IMG/VR virus record: IMGVR_UViG_3300042549_008439
Coordinates: 1 to 27,185 of that record
Origin: a virus
Strand: one strand, 5' to 3'
Length of the DNA: 27,185 nucleotides
The notes beneath the pieces are model-generated. The model made no database searches. It was not told where the DNA came from and saw only the letters and a list, made by a program, of their open reading frames with translations. Shown here piece after piece: positions 1 through 9,200 of the stretch (position 1 is the stretch's first letter; each line of letters opens with the position of its first letter). The translations under genes were made by a program, and so were the position numbers.

Positions 1-1
1 A

Positions 2-3000
2 CAGTCGGGCCCATCAGTTAACGTACTTCACAAATATAGATCTTTCACCTATAGTTTTACTCTAGCGGCTCTACGAAAAGAACAAGCATTTGATCCAAAA
101 ACTTATAGAGACAGCACTCTTGAATTAGTTGTTTTAAGATCTGGAGGCAAAGGTCCAGCTAGTATTACTCCTAATGTTACTCCTGTTGAAAGGGAGAGAG
201 AAGAAAAACAAGAAAAAGTTACCACCACCGGCGGCTTTTTAAGAAAGAAAACTACACAAGTTACTACCTCAAGCACTACTGTTTCTTACAAAGACTATTC
301 TGGATCTAAATTGGTAGAACAATTTAATAAAAATAGTCCTGGCAGATTTGACATGTTTTTAGATAACATTGACATTGAAACATTGATGAGTGCCGGTGGT
401 CCTCAGGGCGTTGCACAGCCTACTTCACTGTCGTTTGATGTAATTGAACCATACAGTATCAATGGGTTTGTTGAGGCCTTGCATGTTGCATCTATTGCTG
501 CTGGATATCCTTCCTACACACAGGCAGTGTTTGTATTAAAGATGGATTTTTGGGGATATCCCGATGGCGAAGGAATGCCCAATCCTGTGATAGAGCCCAA
601 AGGCACAAGATATTTTCCAATTACACTCACTGGACTAGATGTTACTATAGATCAAGCAGGAACCAAATATCAAGTAAAAGCTATTGCAGCCAACGAACGA
701 GGGTTTGGAAACCCTAGCGAGATAAAAAAAGCTGTAAAAATATCAGGAGGAACAGTTCAAGGAATTTTGAACAATCTTGTTGAAAGTATCACAAAGCAAG
801 CAAAAGACGAAAATGCAGAAATAAAAAAAGGCAAGGCGGATGCAACCCAGCACGACATATATCGAATCAAATTTCCTGTATGGACAGAAGGAGTTGGATG
901 GACAACTGATACAGTTAATAAACTTGGGCAAGCCAAAGTAACAGAATTGCTCAAAGACAATGCATTGTACAAATTTCCAGATCCAGGAACTGAAACCAAG
1001 CCCACGGCAAACCAACCCAAGGATCAAACAAATCCATCGCCGTCGCAAAATGCCAAACGACCAGAATCGTTTAAACTGGAGCCAAGCAGCCCTGTTGTTC
1101 ACTTTTCTGAAGGAAAAAACATTCATGAATGTATCACTGCTATTATCAAAGACAGCAAATATGTTAGAGAAATAATTGAAAAATTAAGTTCTCCGTCAGA
1201 ATGGAGACAGGTAGTTGATGACAACGACATGGTTGATTATTTTATAGTCAAGCTAGAAACAGAAAATCAAGAAGCAATTGACAAAGATAAAAAGCGTCCT
1301 TATCAAATTTTTACCTATGTTGTAACTCCTTACAAAATTTTATATACAAGAATTCCCAATTATGGAAATGAGCAAATTGATATTGAAAAATTAACAAAGT
1401 TGTGTCAACGAGAATACAATTATATCTACACTGGAAACAATTTAGATATAAAAAATTTCAAATTAAACTTCAACACATTATTCTTTGAAGCATTGCCTAA
1501 TTCTTTGGGAAATTTTCAAGCGCCACCGGCTAGAGACGCCGCAGGCCCTGGCAATAAAATTGTTGCCCAGCGAAACCCTACTAAATTAGAAGATATTGAA
1601 AACAGAGGGTTGCCCTTGGCTCCAACACAGTCTACATCTAGACACACATCGGTTGATACTGATTCAGGAAATCAAACTCAACAGGATCCTTACTATGCCA
1701 TGGCCAAATCTATGCATAGTGCAATCACAGATTCCAGAGGTAGTATGCTCACTGGAGAAGTAGATATTCTTGGTGATCCCTTCTATCTAGTAACTGGCGG
1801 AATTGGAAATTACAATCCTGAACCAGAAAGCAAACAAAATAACAGAACAACAAAAGACGGTGAAGCAACGTTCAACTACGGAGAAGTGTTAGTAAGAATT
1901 AATTTTAGAAATCCTATCGACATTCAACCCTTGGAAGATGGAGGCACAATGTTTTTTGATCCTAAACTTGTTCCTTTCAGCGGAGTTTATAGAGTTACAA
2001 AAGTTAAATCGTCATTCAAAGACGGAGTGTTCCTGCAGTCTCTCGAAGTTATTAGACAGCCGGGACAACCTGCACCCGAGGATACTCCCAACAGCAAAGG
2101 AACCAACGCCCCTAGTGACCCTAGCACCAGAATGGATCAAAAGCCTAGTATGCGAGATTCTGTCAATTCTGATTATACTCCAGCAGCACCGGCAGCACCG
2201 GGTCAGCGTCCAGACGAAATAAATCTGCGTAACCAGCAACAGCGTGTATTACCAAGCCCAGGATTGCCTGGACAATTGAGTAACTTTACAGCAGCCACCG
2301 GCGGCCTTGGTGGAGTAATTTCTGTGGCATCAGTAAGTGGTGCAACTACCAATCCTCTTGCAGGAGTGACAAGATTGAACACTCAAGTCTTTGGCGGAGT
2401 TGTGCCAGGGGGCATAAATCAATCTGCAGGAGGCATTCCATTGCAGGCCCGAGCCGCAGTTGGATTAAGAAACCGAGTGCTAAGTCCTGCAGGACTAATA
2501 ACAGAAATAGGACAGTCTGCTGTAAGATCTCTTGGATTGACAGGAGTTGCAGGATCTCTAGCAAGTCAGATTGTTGGCATTGCAACTACAAAAATTAGAA
2601 GATCTAGTGTATTAGGATCTGGTATTGGTGCAGGTGCAACAGTTCAATTTGTTACCAATGCTGTTAACAACGGAACAACTTTTGATTTAAAAAATCAATT
2701 TTTACCTAGCCCTGTTACTGCAATACCAACAACTGGTATTGCAACAGGACTAGATACTAACTCGTTATCAACTGTTGCCAATCAGGGCGGCGGCGCGGGA
2801 TTTGTCAACAACATTGCAGACAAAAGTCTTGCAGCAACACAAGGAACTGCGGTTGATCCTTTTGCAATTGCTGGACAGTTTGGAATTAATCAAAGTCAAT
2901 TGGCAGGATTATCTCCTAATCTACAAAGTAAAATTATTGATCAAACCAGCGCACTTGCAAGCCAAGTGCCTGCTGACACGGATCTTGGTATCGCAACAGC

Positions 3001-3502
3001 TAACGGTGTAAATCTTCAGGGCTTTGGTCCTAATGGGTTAAAAAATCTACCAGCAACTGCACCTTATTCTACTGCACCTGCACCTGCTCCAGACAGCAGT
3101 TTCTTAAGTGGCATTTCTGCCGCAGGCGGCGCCCGTGCCCTTGCAAGAGCATTTGGTGTCAACAATATTTCAGAAGTTTCTCAAAATCAATTGACATCGC
3201 AAGATGCACAGACCGCAGCAGCGGCAGCACCTACTCAGTACAATAATCCTTTACAAACTACCAACGGTAATCCTAACATTGTAGACAGTGTTGCCAAGGG
3301 GCTTAAATATCTCACAGCCAACAGTCAATTGGCAGGCCTAACTGGATTGGCAGGCACTAAAGAAGGTCAGTTGTTGGCCCTACAAAATAGATATCCTGGT
3401 AGCCCAATAAATGTAGTTGGTAACCTAGGCAGTTCGGCGGCCTCAAAGTTTGGAAGCAAAACTTCTGGTAACAGTCCTCTTGATAAAATAATGATAAGGT
3501 AA
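2..3502 (+). CDS. gp27-like baseplate hub protein with long disordered C-terminal tail (5' partial)
   Basis: The frame is open from the left edge (first full codon at base 2), so the true start lies outside the window; 1166 residues are visible. A folded segment near residues 5-55 is followed by a charged, Thr-rich linker (about 58-95). A second folded segment follows at about 100-200, around FDMFLDNIDIETLM and EPYSINGFVEALHVAS. A beta-rich module at about 590-690 (GDPFYLVTGG, GEVLVRINFRNP, FSGVYRVTKVKSSF) looks to me like the C-terminal domain of phage hub proteins of the gp27/gp44 type. Residues from about 690 to 1166 are low-complexity Gly/Ala/Asn/Gln/Pro-rich sequence. The gp5-type spike gene starts 5 bases after the stop, and gp27 and gp5 form the (gp27-gp5)3 hub-spike in T4. 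The family call is inferred from fold-like motifs and position. It could be another baseplate protein, but a structural role is secure. Confidence 0.6.
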   Translation, partial: QSGPSVNVLHKYRSFTYSFTLAALRKEQAFDPKTYRDSTLELVVLRSGGKGPASITPNVTPVEREREEKQEKVTTTGGFLRKKTTQVTTSSTTVSYKDYSGSKLVEQFNKNSPGRFDMFLDNIDIETLMSAGGPQGVAQPTSLSFDVIEPYSINGFVEALHVASIAAGYPSYTQAVFVLKMDFWGYPDGEGMPNPVIEPKGTRYFPITLTGLDVTIDQAGTKYQVKAIAANERGFGNPSEIKKAVKISGGTVQGILNNLVESITKQAKDENAEIKKGKADATQHDIYRIKFPVWTEGVGWTTDTVNKLGQAKVTELLKDNALYKFPDPGTETKPTANQPKDQTNPSPSQNAKRPESFKLEPSSPVVHFSEGKNIHECITAIIKDSKYVREIIEKLSSPSEWRQVVDDNDMVDYFIVKLETENQEAIDKDKKRPYQIFTYVVTPYKILYTRIPNYGNEQIDIEKLTKLCQREYNYIYTGNNLDIKNFKLNFNTLFFEALPNSLGNFQAPPARDAAGPGNKIVAQRNPTKLEDIENRGLPLAPTQSTSRHTSVDTDSGNQTQQDPYYAMAKSMHSAITDSRGSMLTGEVDILGDPFYLVTGGIGNYNPEPESKQNNRTTKDGEATFNYGEVLVRINFRNPIDIQPLEDGGTMFFDPKLVPFSGVYRVTKVKSSFKDGVFLQSLEVIRQPGQPAPEDTPNSKGTNAPSDPSTRMDQKPSMRDSVNSDYTPAAPAAPGQRPDEINLRNQQQRVLPSPGLPGQLSNFTAATGGLGGVISVASVSGATTNPLAGVTRLNTQVFGGVVPGGINQSAGGIPLQARAAVGLRNRVLSPAGLITEIGQSAVRSLGLTGVAGSLASQIVGIATTKIRRSSVLGSGIGAGATVQFVTNAVNNGTTFDLKNQFLPSPVTAIPTTGIATGLDTNSLSTVANQGGGAGFVNNIADKSLAATQGTAVDPFAIAGQFGINQSQLAGLSPNLQSKIIDQTSALASQVPADTDLGIATANGVNLQGFGPNGLKNLPATAPYSTAPAPAPDSSFLSGISAAGGARALARAFGVNNISEVSQNQLTSQDAQTAAAAAPTQYNNPLQTTNGNPNIVDSVAKGLKYLTANSQLAGLTGLAGTKEGQLLALQNRYPGSPINVVGNLGSSAASKFGSKTSGNSPLDKIMIR

Positions 3503-3507
3503 TTAGA

Positions 3508-5805
3508 ATGGCAGTTGAAACTAGACAAAAAGGAAAGTTGCCCAGCCCGGGTCCTTTCTTAGCTGAAATTACAAACCATTTAGATCCTACATACATGGGA
3601 GCATTGGAAGTATCGTTACGAAAGAATCTATCAAACGGAATTGACAATCAGTCAGATTCTTATATTGTACGATATCTAAGTCCATTTTATGGAGTCACAT
3701 CTGTAAGATACGAAGGCAACAACAGCAGTAATTTTAACGATGTTCAAAAATCATACGGTTGGTGGGCAGTTCCTCCTGATGTAGGAACAACTGTAATGGT
3801 TATCTTTATTGATGGCGACCCAAATCAAGGATATTGGATGGGCTGTGTGCCAGACCAGTTTCAAAATCACATGGTGCCAGGCATTGCATCTAGCCAGGTA
3901 GTGGCAATGACACAAGAGCAGAGACTGAGATATGGTACTACAAATCTACCTGTTGCAGAATTTTTAAAAAGCACACAAAATTTAAATGTACCCAATGTTG
4001 ATAAACTGCCCAAGCCAGTGCATCCTTTTGCTGATCGCTTGGTACAGCAAGGGCTATTGTTAGACACTGTACGGGGAATAACATCTAGCAGTGCTAGAAG
4101 AGAGGTGCCAAGTGGTGTGTTTGGAATTAGTACACCTGGGCCGTTAGATACTAGTCCGGGCGCAAAAACAGGACAGATTGGATATGAACAAAAAAGACAA
4201 GTTCCTGTGAGCAGATTAGGTGGCAGCACATTTGTAATGGACGACGGTGACATCAATGGGCAAAACGAATTAGTGCGTATTAGAACTCGTACAGGTCATC
4301 AAATATTACTGCATAACAGTCAGGATCTAATTTACATAGGCAACAGCAAAGGCACTGCTTGGTTAGAAATGACCAGCAATGGAAAGATTGACATATATGC
4401 CACAGACAGTGTTAGTATTCACACTGAGCAAGATTTTAATTTTAGAGCAGATAGAGATATTAACTTAGAAGCTGGTCGCAATATTCATATGCGTTCTGTA
4501 AAAAATATGGAAACCAATATTGGAGGATATCATTTGCTTGCTATCGAAGATTACAGCAAAATATCGGTTAGAAACGATTTTGATCTTGCAATTGGCGACA
4601 CAACAAAAATTACCTCACAAAGTGATTTCCACTTGAACGTTGGTCAGAATATATTAGCATCTGCTGCAAGTGGCATGAATTTAATTGGTGGCAGCAGTTT
4701 TAAAATTGGATCTGGTGGAGTGTTTGGTGTTGATGCCAACGGACAAGTTATTATGGTAGGATCTCGGATTGACTTAAATGGTCCTGCTGCACCGGCACCC
4801 ACTGCTGCTGCCAATGCAGAGACTCCTCCGTTATTGACAATTTATTCATTGCCTAATCGTGACGTTTCTTACGGATGGGGACCTGATAAATTTTACAACA
4901 CGGGAACTATCAAAACTATCATGCAACGTGTGCCAACACACGAGCCATGGCCACAACACGAAAACGTCAATCCTTCAAAGTTTACTCCGCAGGCAACTGA
5001 TGTAACATTACAAACTGCACCTGGGTCTGATCGTGCTGCTGGAGGCGTTCCTCCAAATCCTAATGCTGGCGTGCAAGAGTCTCCAAATCAACCTGAAATA
5101 CAACCAGGTACTTGTTCTCCTGAGTTTGCTAAAGATATCAATGCACCTTCGTCTCAAGAAGGAATTGCTGCACTCAAAGCAGCCTGTGCCAAATATGGAT
5201 TAACCAATCCTAATGCTATTGCATCCTTATTGGGTATTGCCGGCGGCGAAACCAGATGGAAAGTAGTTGAAGAAAATTTCAATTATTCAGCTGATAGATT
5301 ATTAGAAGTTTTTCCTGGAGTATTCAAGGGCGATCGAGCACTAGCACAACAATATGCTGGAAATCCTAATAACTCGTTGCCTGAGTTTTTGTATGGATCC
5401 GCCACTGCTAAGGGTAGAGGTTTAGGAAATACACAACCAGGTGATGGTGCCAAATTTATTGGCAGGGGATATATTCAAATTACAGGTAGAGGAAATTATA
5501 AAGTATATTCAGATTTAACAGGACGAGATTTAATTGGTAATCCTCAGCTATTGAATCAACCAGAAATTGCAGCTGAAGTTAGTGTCAAATACATGCTTCG
5601 TAGATGCAAAGTTGATCCAAACGATCCTGGATACTTTGAAGCCGCTATGCGAGCAGTTGGTGCTAATAACGTTTCTAATGTTAAGGCAAGGAAGCAAGGT
5701 TATTATGAATGTTTCCTAGGACAGTTGACAGCAAAAACCGTACAGACTGGCACCGGAGGCATATTGACCGATAGTCAAGGAAATCCAGTTAGAACAGGAC
5801 AATAA
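3508..5805 (+). CDS. 5: gp5-type baseplate central spike with C-terminal GH19 lysozyme/chitinase-like domain
   Basis: This is the tail tip protein that pierces the outer membrane and digests peptidoglycan locally, 765 residues long. Residues about 10-130 resemble the gp5/VgrG OB fold (YIVRYLSPFYG, WWAVPPDVGTTVMVIFIDGD). Residues about 235-425 are short beta repeats (GKIDIYATDSVSIHT, DINLEAGRNIHMRS) as in a trimeric gp5/VgrG beta-helix. A Pro/Ala-rich linker holds VPTHEPWPQHENVNP near residues 475-490. Residues about 536-735 look like GH19: GGET with Glu581, EENFNYS with Glu589, NTQPGDG at 641 and GRGYIQITGRGNY at 652-664. By analogy with GH19 enzymes the two glutamates would be catalytic. T4 gp5 instead has an unrelated lysozyme between OB fold and helix. 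The ATG at 3508 follows TAAGG eight bases upstream. Fold assignments come from motif reading; overall confidence is high. Confidence 0.9.
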   Translation: MAVETRQKGKLPSPGPFLAEITNHLDPTYMGALEVSLRKNLSNGIDNQSDSYIVRYLSPFYGVTSVRYEGNNSSNFNDVQKSYGWWAVPPDVGTTVMVIFIDGDPNQGYWMGCVPDQFQNHMVPGIASSQVVAMTQEQRLRYGTTNLPVAEFLKSTQNLNVPNVDKLPKPVHPFADRLVQQGLLLDTVRGITSSSARREVPSGVFGISTPGPLDTSPGAKTGQIGYEQKRQVPVSRLGGSTFVMDDGDINGQNELVRIRTRTGHQILLHNSQDLIYIGNSKGTAWLEMTSNGKIDIYATDSVSIHTEQDFNFRADRDINLEAGRNIHMRSVKNMETNIGGYHLLAIEDYSKISVRNDFDLAIGDTTKITSQSDFHLNVGQNILASAASGMNLIGGSSFKIGSGGVFGVDANGQVIMVGSRIDLNGPAAPAPTAAANAETPPLLTIYSLPNRDVSYGWGPDKFYNTGTIKTIMQRVPTHEPWPQHENVNPSKFTPQATDVTLQTAPGSDRAAGGVPPNPNAGVQESPNQPEIQPGTCSPEFAKDINAPSSQEGIAALKAACAKYGLTNPNAIASLLGIAGGETRWKVVEENFNYSADRLLEVFPGVFKGDRALAQQYAGNPNNSLPEFLYGSATAKGRGLGNTQPGDGAKFIGRGYIQITGRGNYKVYSDLTGRDLIGNPQLLNQPEIAAEVSVKYMLRRCKVDPNDPGYFEAAMRAVGANNVSNVKARKQGYYECFLGQLTAKTVQTGTGGILTDSQGNPVRTGQ

Positions 5806-5808
5806 ATA
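5801..5808 (+). promoter_or_regulatory. Possible late-promoter-like box (AATAAATA) at the spike/gp25 junction
   Basis: The same eight bases as at 6271, overlapping the spike gene's stop codon. T4 spacing would put the first transcribed base at about 5814, inside the gp25 ATG (5813). It could therefore serve gp25 only with unusual spacing, and otherwise only downstream genes. It may be chance in AT-rich DNA. Confidence 0.25.
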
Positions 5809-5812
5809 CACT

Positions 5813-6250
5813 ATGCCGTACAAGTCACTCCAAATCACAAATGCAAATGCAGTAGTTGAACAACCTAAAAAAGTCAGTCACTTTTATGTAGGATTCAGCA
5901 GCTTAGATTCTGCAAACACCACTTCTAAACTTTATGATTTGGAATTGATTAAACAAGACATACTGAATCAATTTAATACTCGCAAGGGCGAGCGTGTGAT
6001 GAATCCTACGTTTGGCAGTATCATATGGGACCTATTGATGGAACCGTTGACACCCGATGTTCGAGAAGCATTAGATAATGACATAACTGCAATTTGCAAA
6101 AGTGATCCTAGGGTCACTCCAACTTCAATTAGTCTTACAGAATATCCAACTGGATATATTGTTGAAGCAACACTGGTGTTGAATGGAACAGATCAGTCAA
6201 CAAACATGTCTCTGAGATTTGATCAGAATATAGGACTCAGTGTGCAATAA
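5813..6250 (+). CDS. 25: gp25-like (GPW/gp25 family) baseplate wedge protein
   Basis: A small baseplate wedge protein of the GPW/gp25 family, related to type VI secretion TssE, that helps join wedges to the hub and start the sheath. It has 145 residues, close to T4 gp25 (132). The diagnostic stretch is at about residues 45-75: DILNQFNTRKGERVMNPTFG followed by SIIWDLLMEPLTPDVREAL, containing the conserved GER and NP.FGS..W elements. The C-terminal half, with VEATLVLNGTDQS, fits the family's closing beta-strands. The start is the ATG eight bases after the spike gene's stop. The nearest Shine-Dalgarno-like site, AGGA at 5796-5799, is rather far away (13 bases). It sits between gp5-like and gp6-like genes. 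Confidence 0.93.
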   Translation: MPYKSLQITNANAVVEQPKKVSHFYVGFSSLDSANTTSKLYDLELIKQDILNQFNTRKGERVMNPTFGSIIWDLLMEPLTPDVREALDNDITAICKSDPRVTPTSISLTEYPTGYIVEATLVLNGTDQSTNMSLRFDQNIGLSVQ

Positions 6251-6270
6251 TATACTCGGTTTATACAAGA

Positions 6271-6278
6271 AATAAATA
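6271..6278 (+). promoter_or_regulatory. Late-promoter-like box (AATAAATA) upstream of the gp6-like gene
   Basis: One mismatch from TATAAATA and a full match to the NATAAATA form described for marine T4-like phages. It lies in the 46-base gap after the gp25-like gene, the longest intergenic space here. With T4 spacing transcription would begin near 6284, giving a leader of about 13 bases with no obvious Shine-Dalgarno. Confidence 0.5.
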
Positions 6279-6296
6279 CTGGTATACAATAACAAT

Positions 6297-9200
6297 ATGA
6301 CTATTCCATCAACCAACACCAAATTGCTCGTCACTGAAGATTGGACGAAAATATACCAATCTTTTCGTAATGCAGATTTTCAAAGCTATGACTTTGATAC
6401 TATTCGACGAATTTTGATTTCGTATCTGCAGGAAAATTATCCCGAAGATTTCAACGATTTCATTGATAGCAGCGAGTATATTGCACTAGTTGACTTGATA
6501 GCATTTCTAGGACAAAATTTAAGTTTCCGTATTGACTTAAATGCCCGTGAGAACTTTTTAGAAACTGCGCAACGCCGTGACAGTATTTTACGTCTGGCAC
6601 AATTAATCAGTTATATTCCCAAGCGAAATGTACCAGCACAAGGTCTGTTGAAAATGACAGCATTGTCTACTACAGAAAATGTATTTGACAATACTGGTAA
6701 TAATTTGGCCAACACTACCATTGCCTGGAATGATCCTACCAATGTAAATTGGTACGAGCAATTTACCGGTATACTAAATTCAGCCATGCCCGGCGCTACA
6801 ATTTTTGGCAAACCTTCTGATCGTTCAACCATAAACGGTGTATTAACAGAACAATATAAAATCAACAGTTCAAACACTGATCTACCTATATACAGTTTTT
6901 CAAAGAATATCAATGGTACATCTATGTCATTTGAAATTGTTCCAGCAGCATTCTCTGGGCAATCTAACATTTATGAAGCACCTCCTAGACCTGCATCGCC
7001 AGTGAGTTTCCTGTATCAAAACGACAACAAAGGATCTAGCAGTGCCAATACTGGATTCTTTGCAATGTTCAAACAAGGTACCATGGGCTTGTCTGATTTT
7101 TCAATCACAGCACCTGTGCCAAACGAAATTCTAGGAATCAATATCGGAAACATCAACAACTCAGATGTGTGGCTATGGCAACTAGGAGTTAACGGCGCAT
7201 ATCCTTCTGAACCGTGGACAAAAGTTCCTGCACTGATTGGTAACAATGTTATCTATAACAGTCTTGATAAAGATATTAGAAACATTTACAGTGTAACATC
7301 TAGAGACAGTGATCAAATTGATTTAAATTTCTCCGATGGCAAGTTTGGTAATCTTCCACGGGGTAACTTTTCATTATTTTACAGACAAAGCAACGGCTTG
7401 GTATATTCAATCAAGCCGGAACAGTTGTCTGGAGTAGTAATAAACATTCCTTATATCAGTAAGTCTGGACAAAATCACACATTAACTATCACACTGGGTC
7501 TGCAATATACCATTAACAATAGTGCAGGATCAGAAACAAATGCCAGTATACAAAGAAATGCACCGCAGGCTTACTACACACAAAACCGTATGATAACTGG
7601 AGAAGATTATAATATCTCTCCACTTACCCTTACCACCAATGTACTCAAAGTTAAAAGTATAAATCGAGTCAGCAGTGGTGTTAGCAAGTATTTTGAATTG
7701 AGCGATGTGAGTTCAAAATACAGTTCTACTAATATTTTTGCTACTGATGGGTTGCTGTACAAAAACGTTGTAGAACAGAATTTTAGTTTTAACTATGCAA
7801 GCAGAAATGATATATTTTCAGTTATTAAACAACAACTAGAACCAGTTGTTGCATCAACTGCTTTTCAAACTTTCTATGTTGACAAATATCGAGCAGCGGC
7901 ACCAATTCGTTTGAATATTGACGAAACTGGAAATATTCAAACTTCGAATCCTTTATACCAGTGGAACTTGACAAATATAGTTGCAGGGCAAGCCCGCGGA
8001 TATTTTTATAGTAACAACTTGGCATTGGATGTTGAAATTCCGCAAAGCATAGGTTCAACATATACCAGTGGTATACTACAATATATAACTGCAGGATCTA
8101 TGATTAAGTTTGTTCCGCCTTTGACTTCTACTGGCGCACCGCAATATTTTTTACCCAACGGAAAAATTGTACCTGTGAAAACAAACAAGACTGTTGACTA
8201 TGTTTGGGCAACAGTTATGCAGATTGTTGCAGATGGATCAAATTTTGGCACAGGTAATCTTAGTGATAATACTGGTCCAGTAATTTTAGGAAATCGAATC
8301 AGCGATGGATCAATTCCTATAGAAGTTATTCCTACATTTAGCAAAACACTAACTTATACATTTGAAAATGACCTTGTTAATCTGTGTCTTACACAAAGAA
8401 ATTTTGGTATAAGATATGATTCTGAATTGCGAAAGTGGGCAGTGATCGAAGATACCAACATCAATTTGATCAATCCTTTTAGCTTGGAGTTTGAAGGTGA
8501 TGTATCAGACACCAACAAAGATTCTAGTTGGATGGTGGCATTCACTTGGACTGGATCTGAATACAAGGTCAGATACAGGCTAGCAAATTATGTTTTTCAA
8601 AGCGAAAAACAAACAGGATTTTTTATTGACAAAAGCGATACCAATTTTGACTACACAAACAACACAGTGATCAAAGACAAGATCAATGTGCTTGCTATCA
8701 ACACTCGAACCGGCACCAGTGAGCCACTTGGAGTAGAATATTCATGGCAAGTTGATGGTCCAATTACTGAACTTGATGGATATGTTGATCCATCAAGGGT
8801 TGATGTTAGTTTTTATTCTCACCAGGATTCTGGAACTATTGGAAAAATTACTGACCCAGATTCTTTTGAAAACATTGTTGGAAATCAAACCAATGGCACC
8901 ACTGATGCATATGTCATGTTCAGGTTCATTGATGACGGCATGGGTGTTGAACCGATTAGTAGTGATTTATACTTGATATTTGATACAGAAAATTCTGCAA
9001 GACAATATTTTTCAAATGTGTTGGATACTGAGTATTTGTATTATTTTATTGATACTGATTCTGTAAAAAGTGTAAATGCTTCTAACGAATTTGTTTATGA
9101 ACCTGGCTATGTTGCTTATCCAGGAAGAAAAGATTTGAGTTTTCATTATTTGCACAACAGCGGTGAAACACGAAGAATAGATCCTAGCAAAAGCAATATC

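Noticed and set aside
311-313. TTG codon as the start of the first gene
   Set aside because: The same frame is open all the way to base 2 with protein-like sequence (for example VNVLHKYRSFTYSFTLAALR), so the gene continues beyond the left edge.
960-1175. 71-residue plus-strand frame inside the first gene
   Set aside because: An out-of-frame shadow of the hub-like gene; no sign of translation initiation or an overlapping-gene family.
7659-7666. TATAAATC inside the gp6-like gene as a late promoter
   Set aside because: The last, normally invariant base is wrong and it is deep in coding sequence with no gene start nearby.
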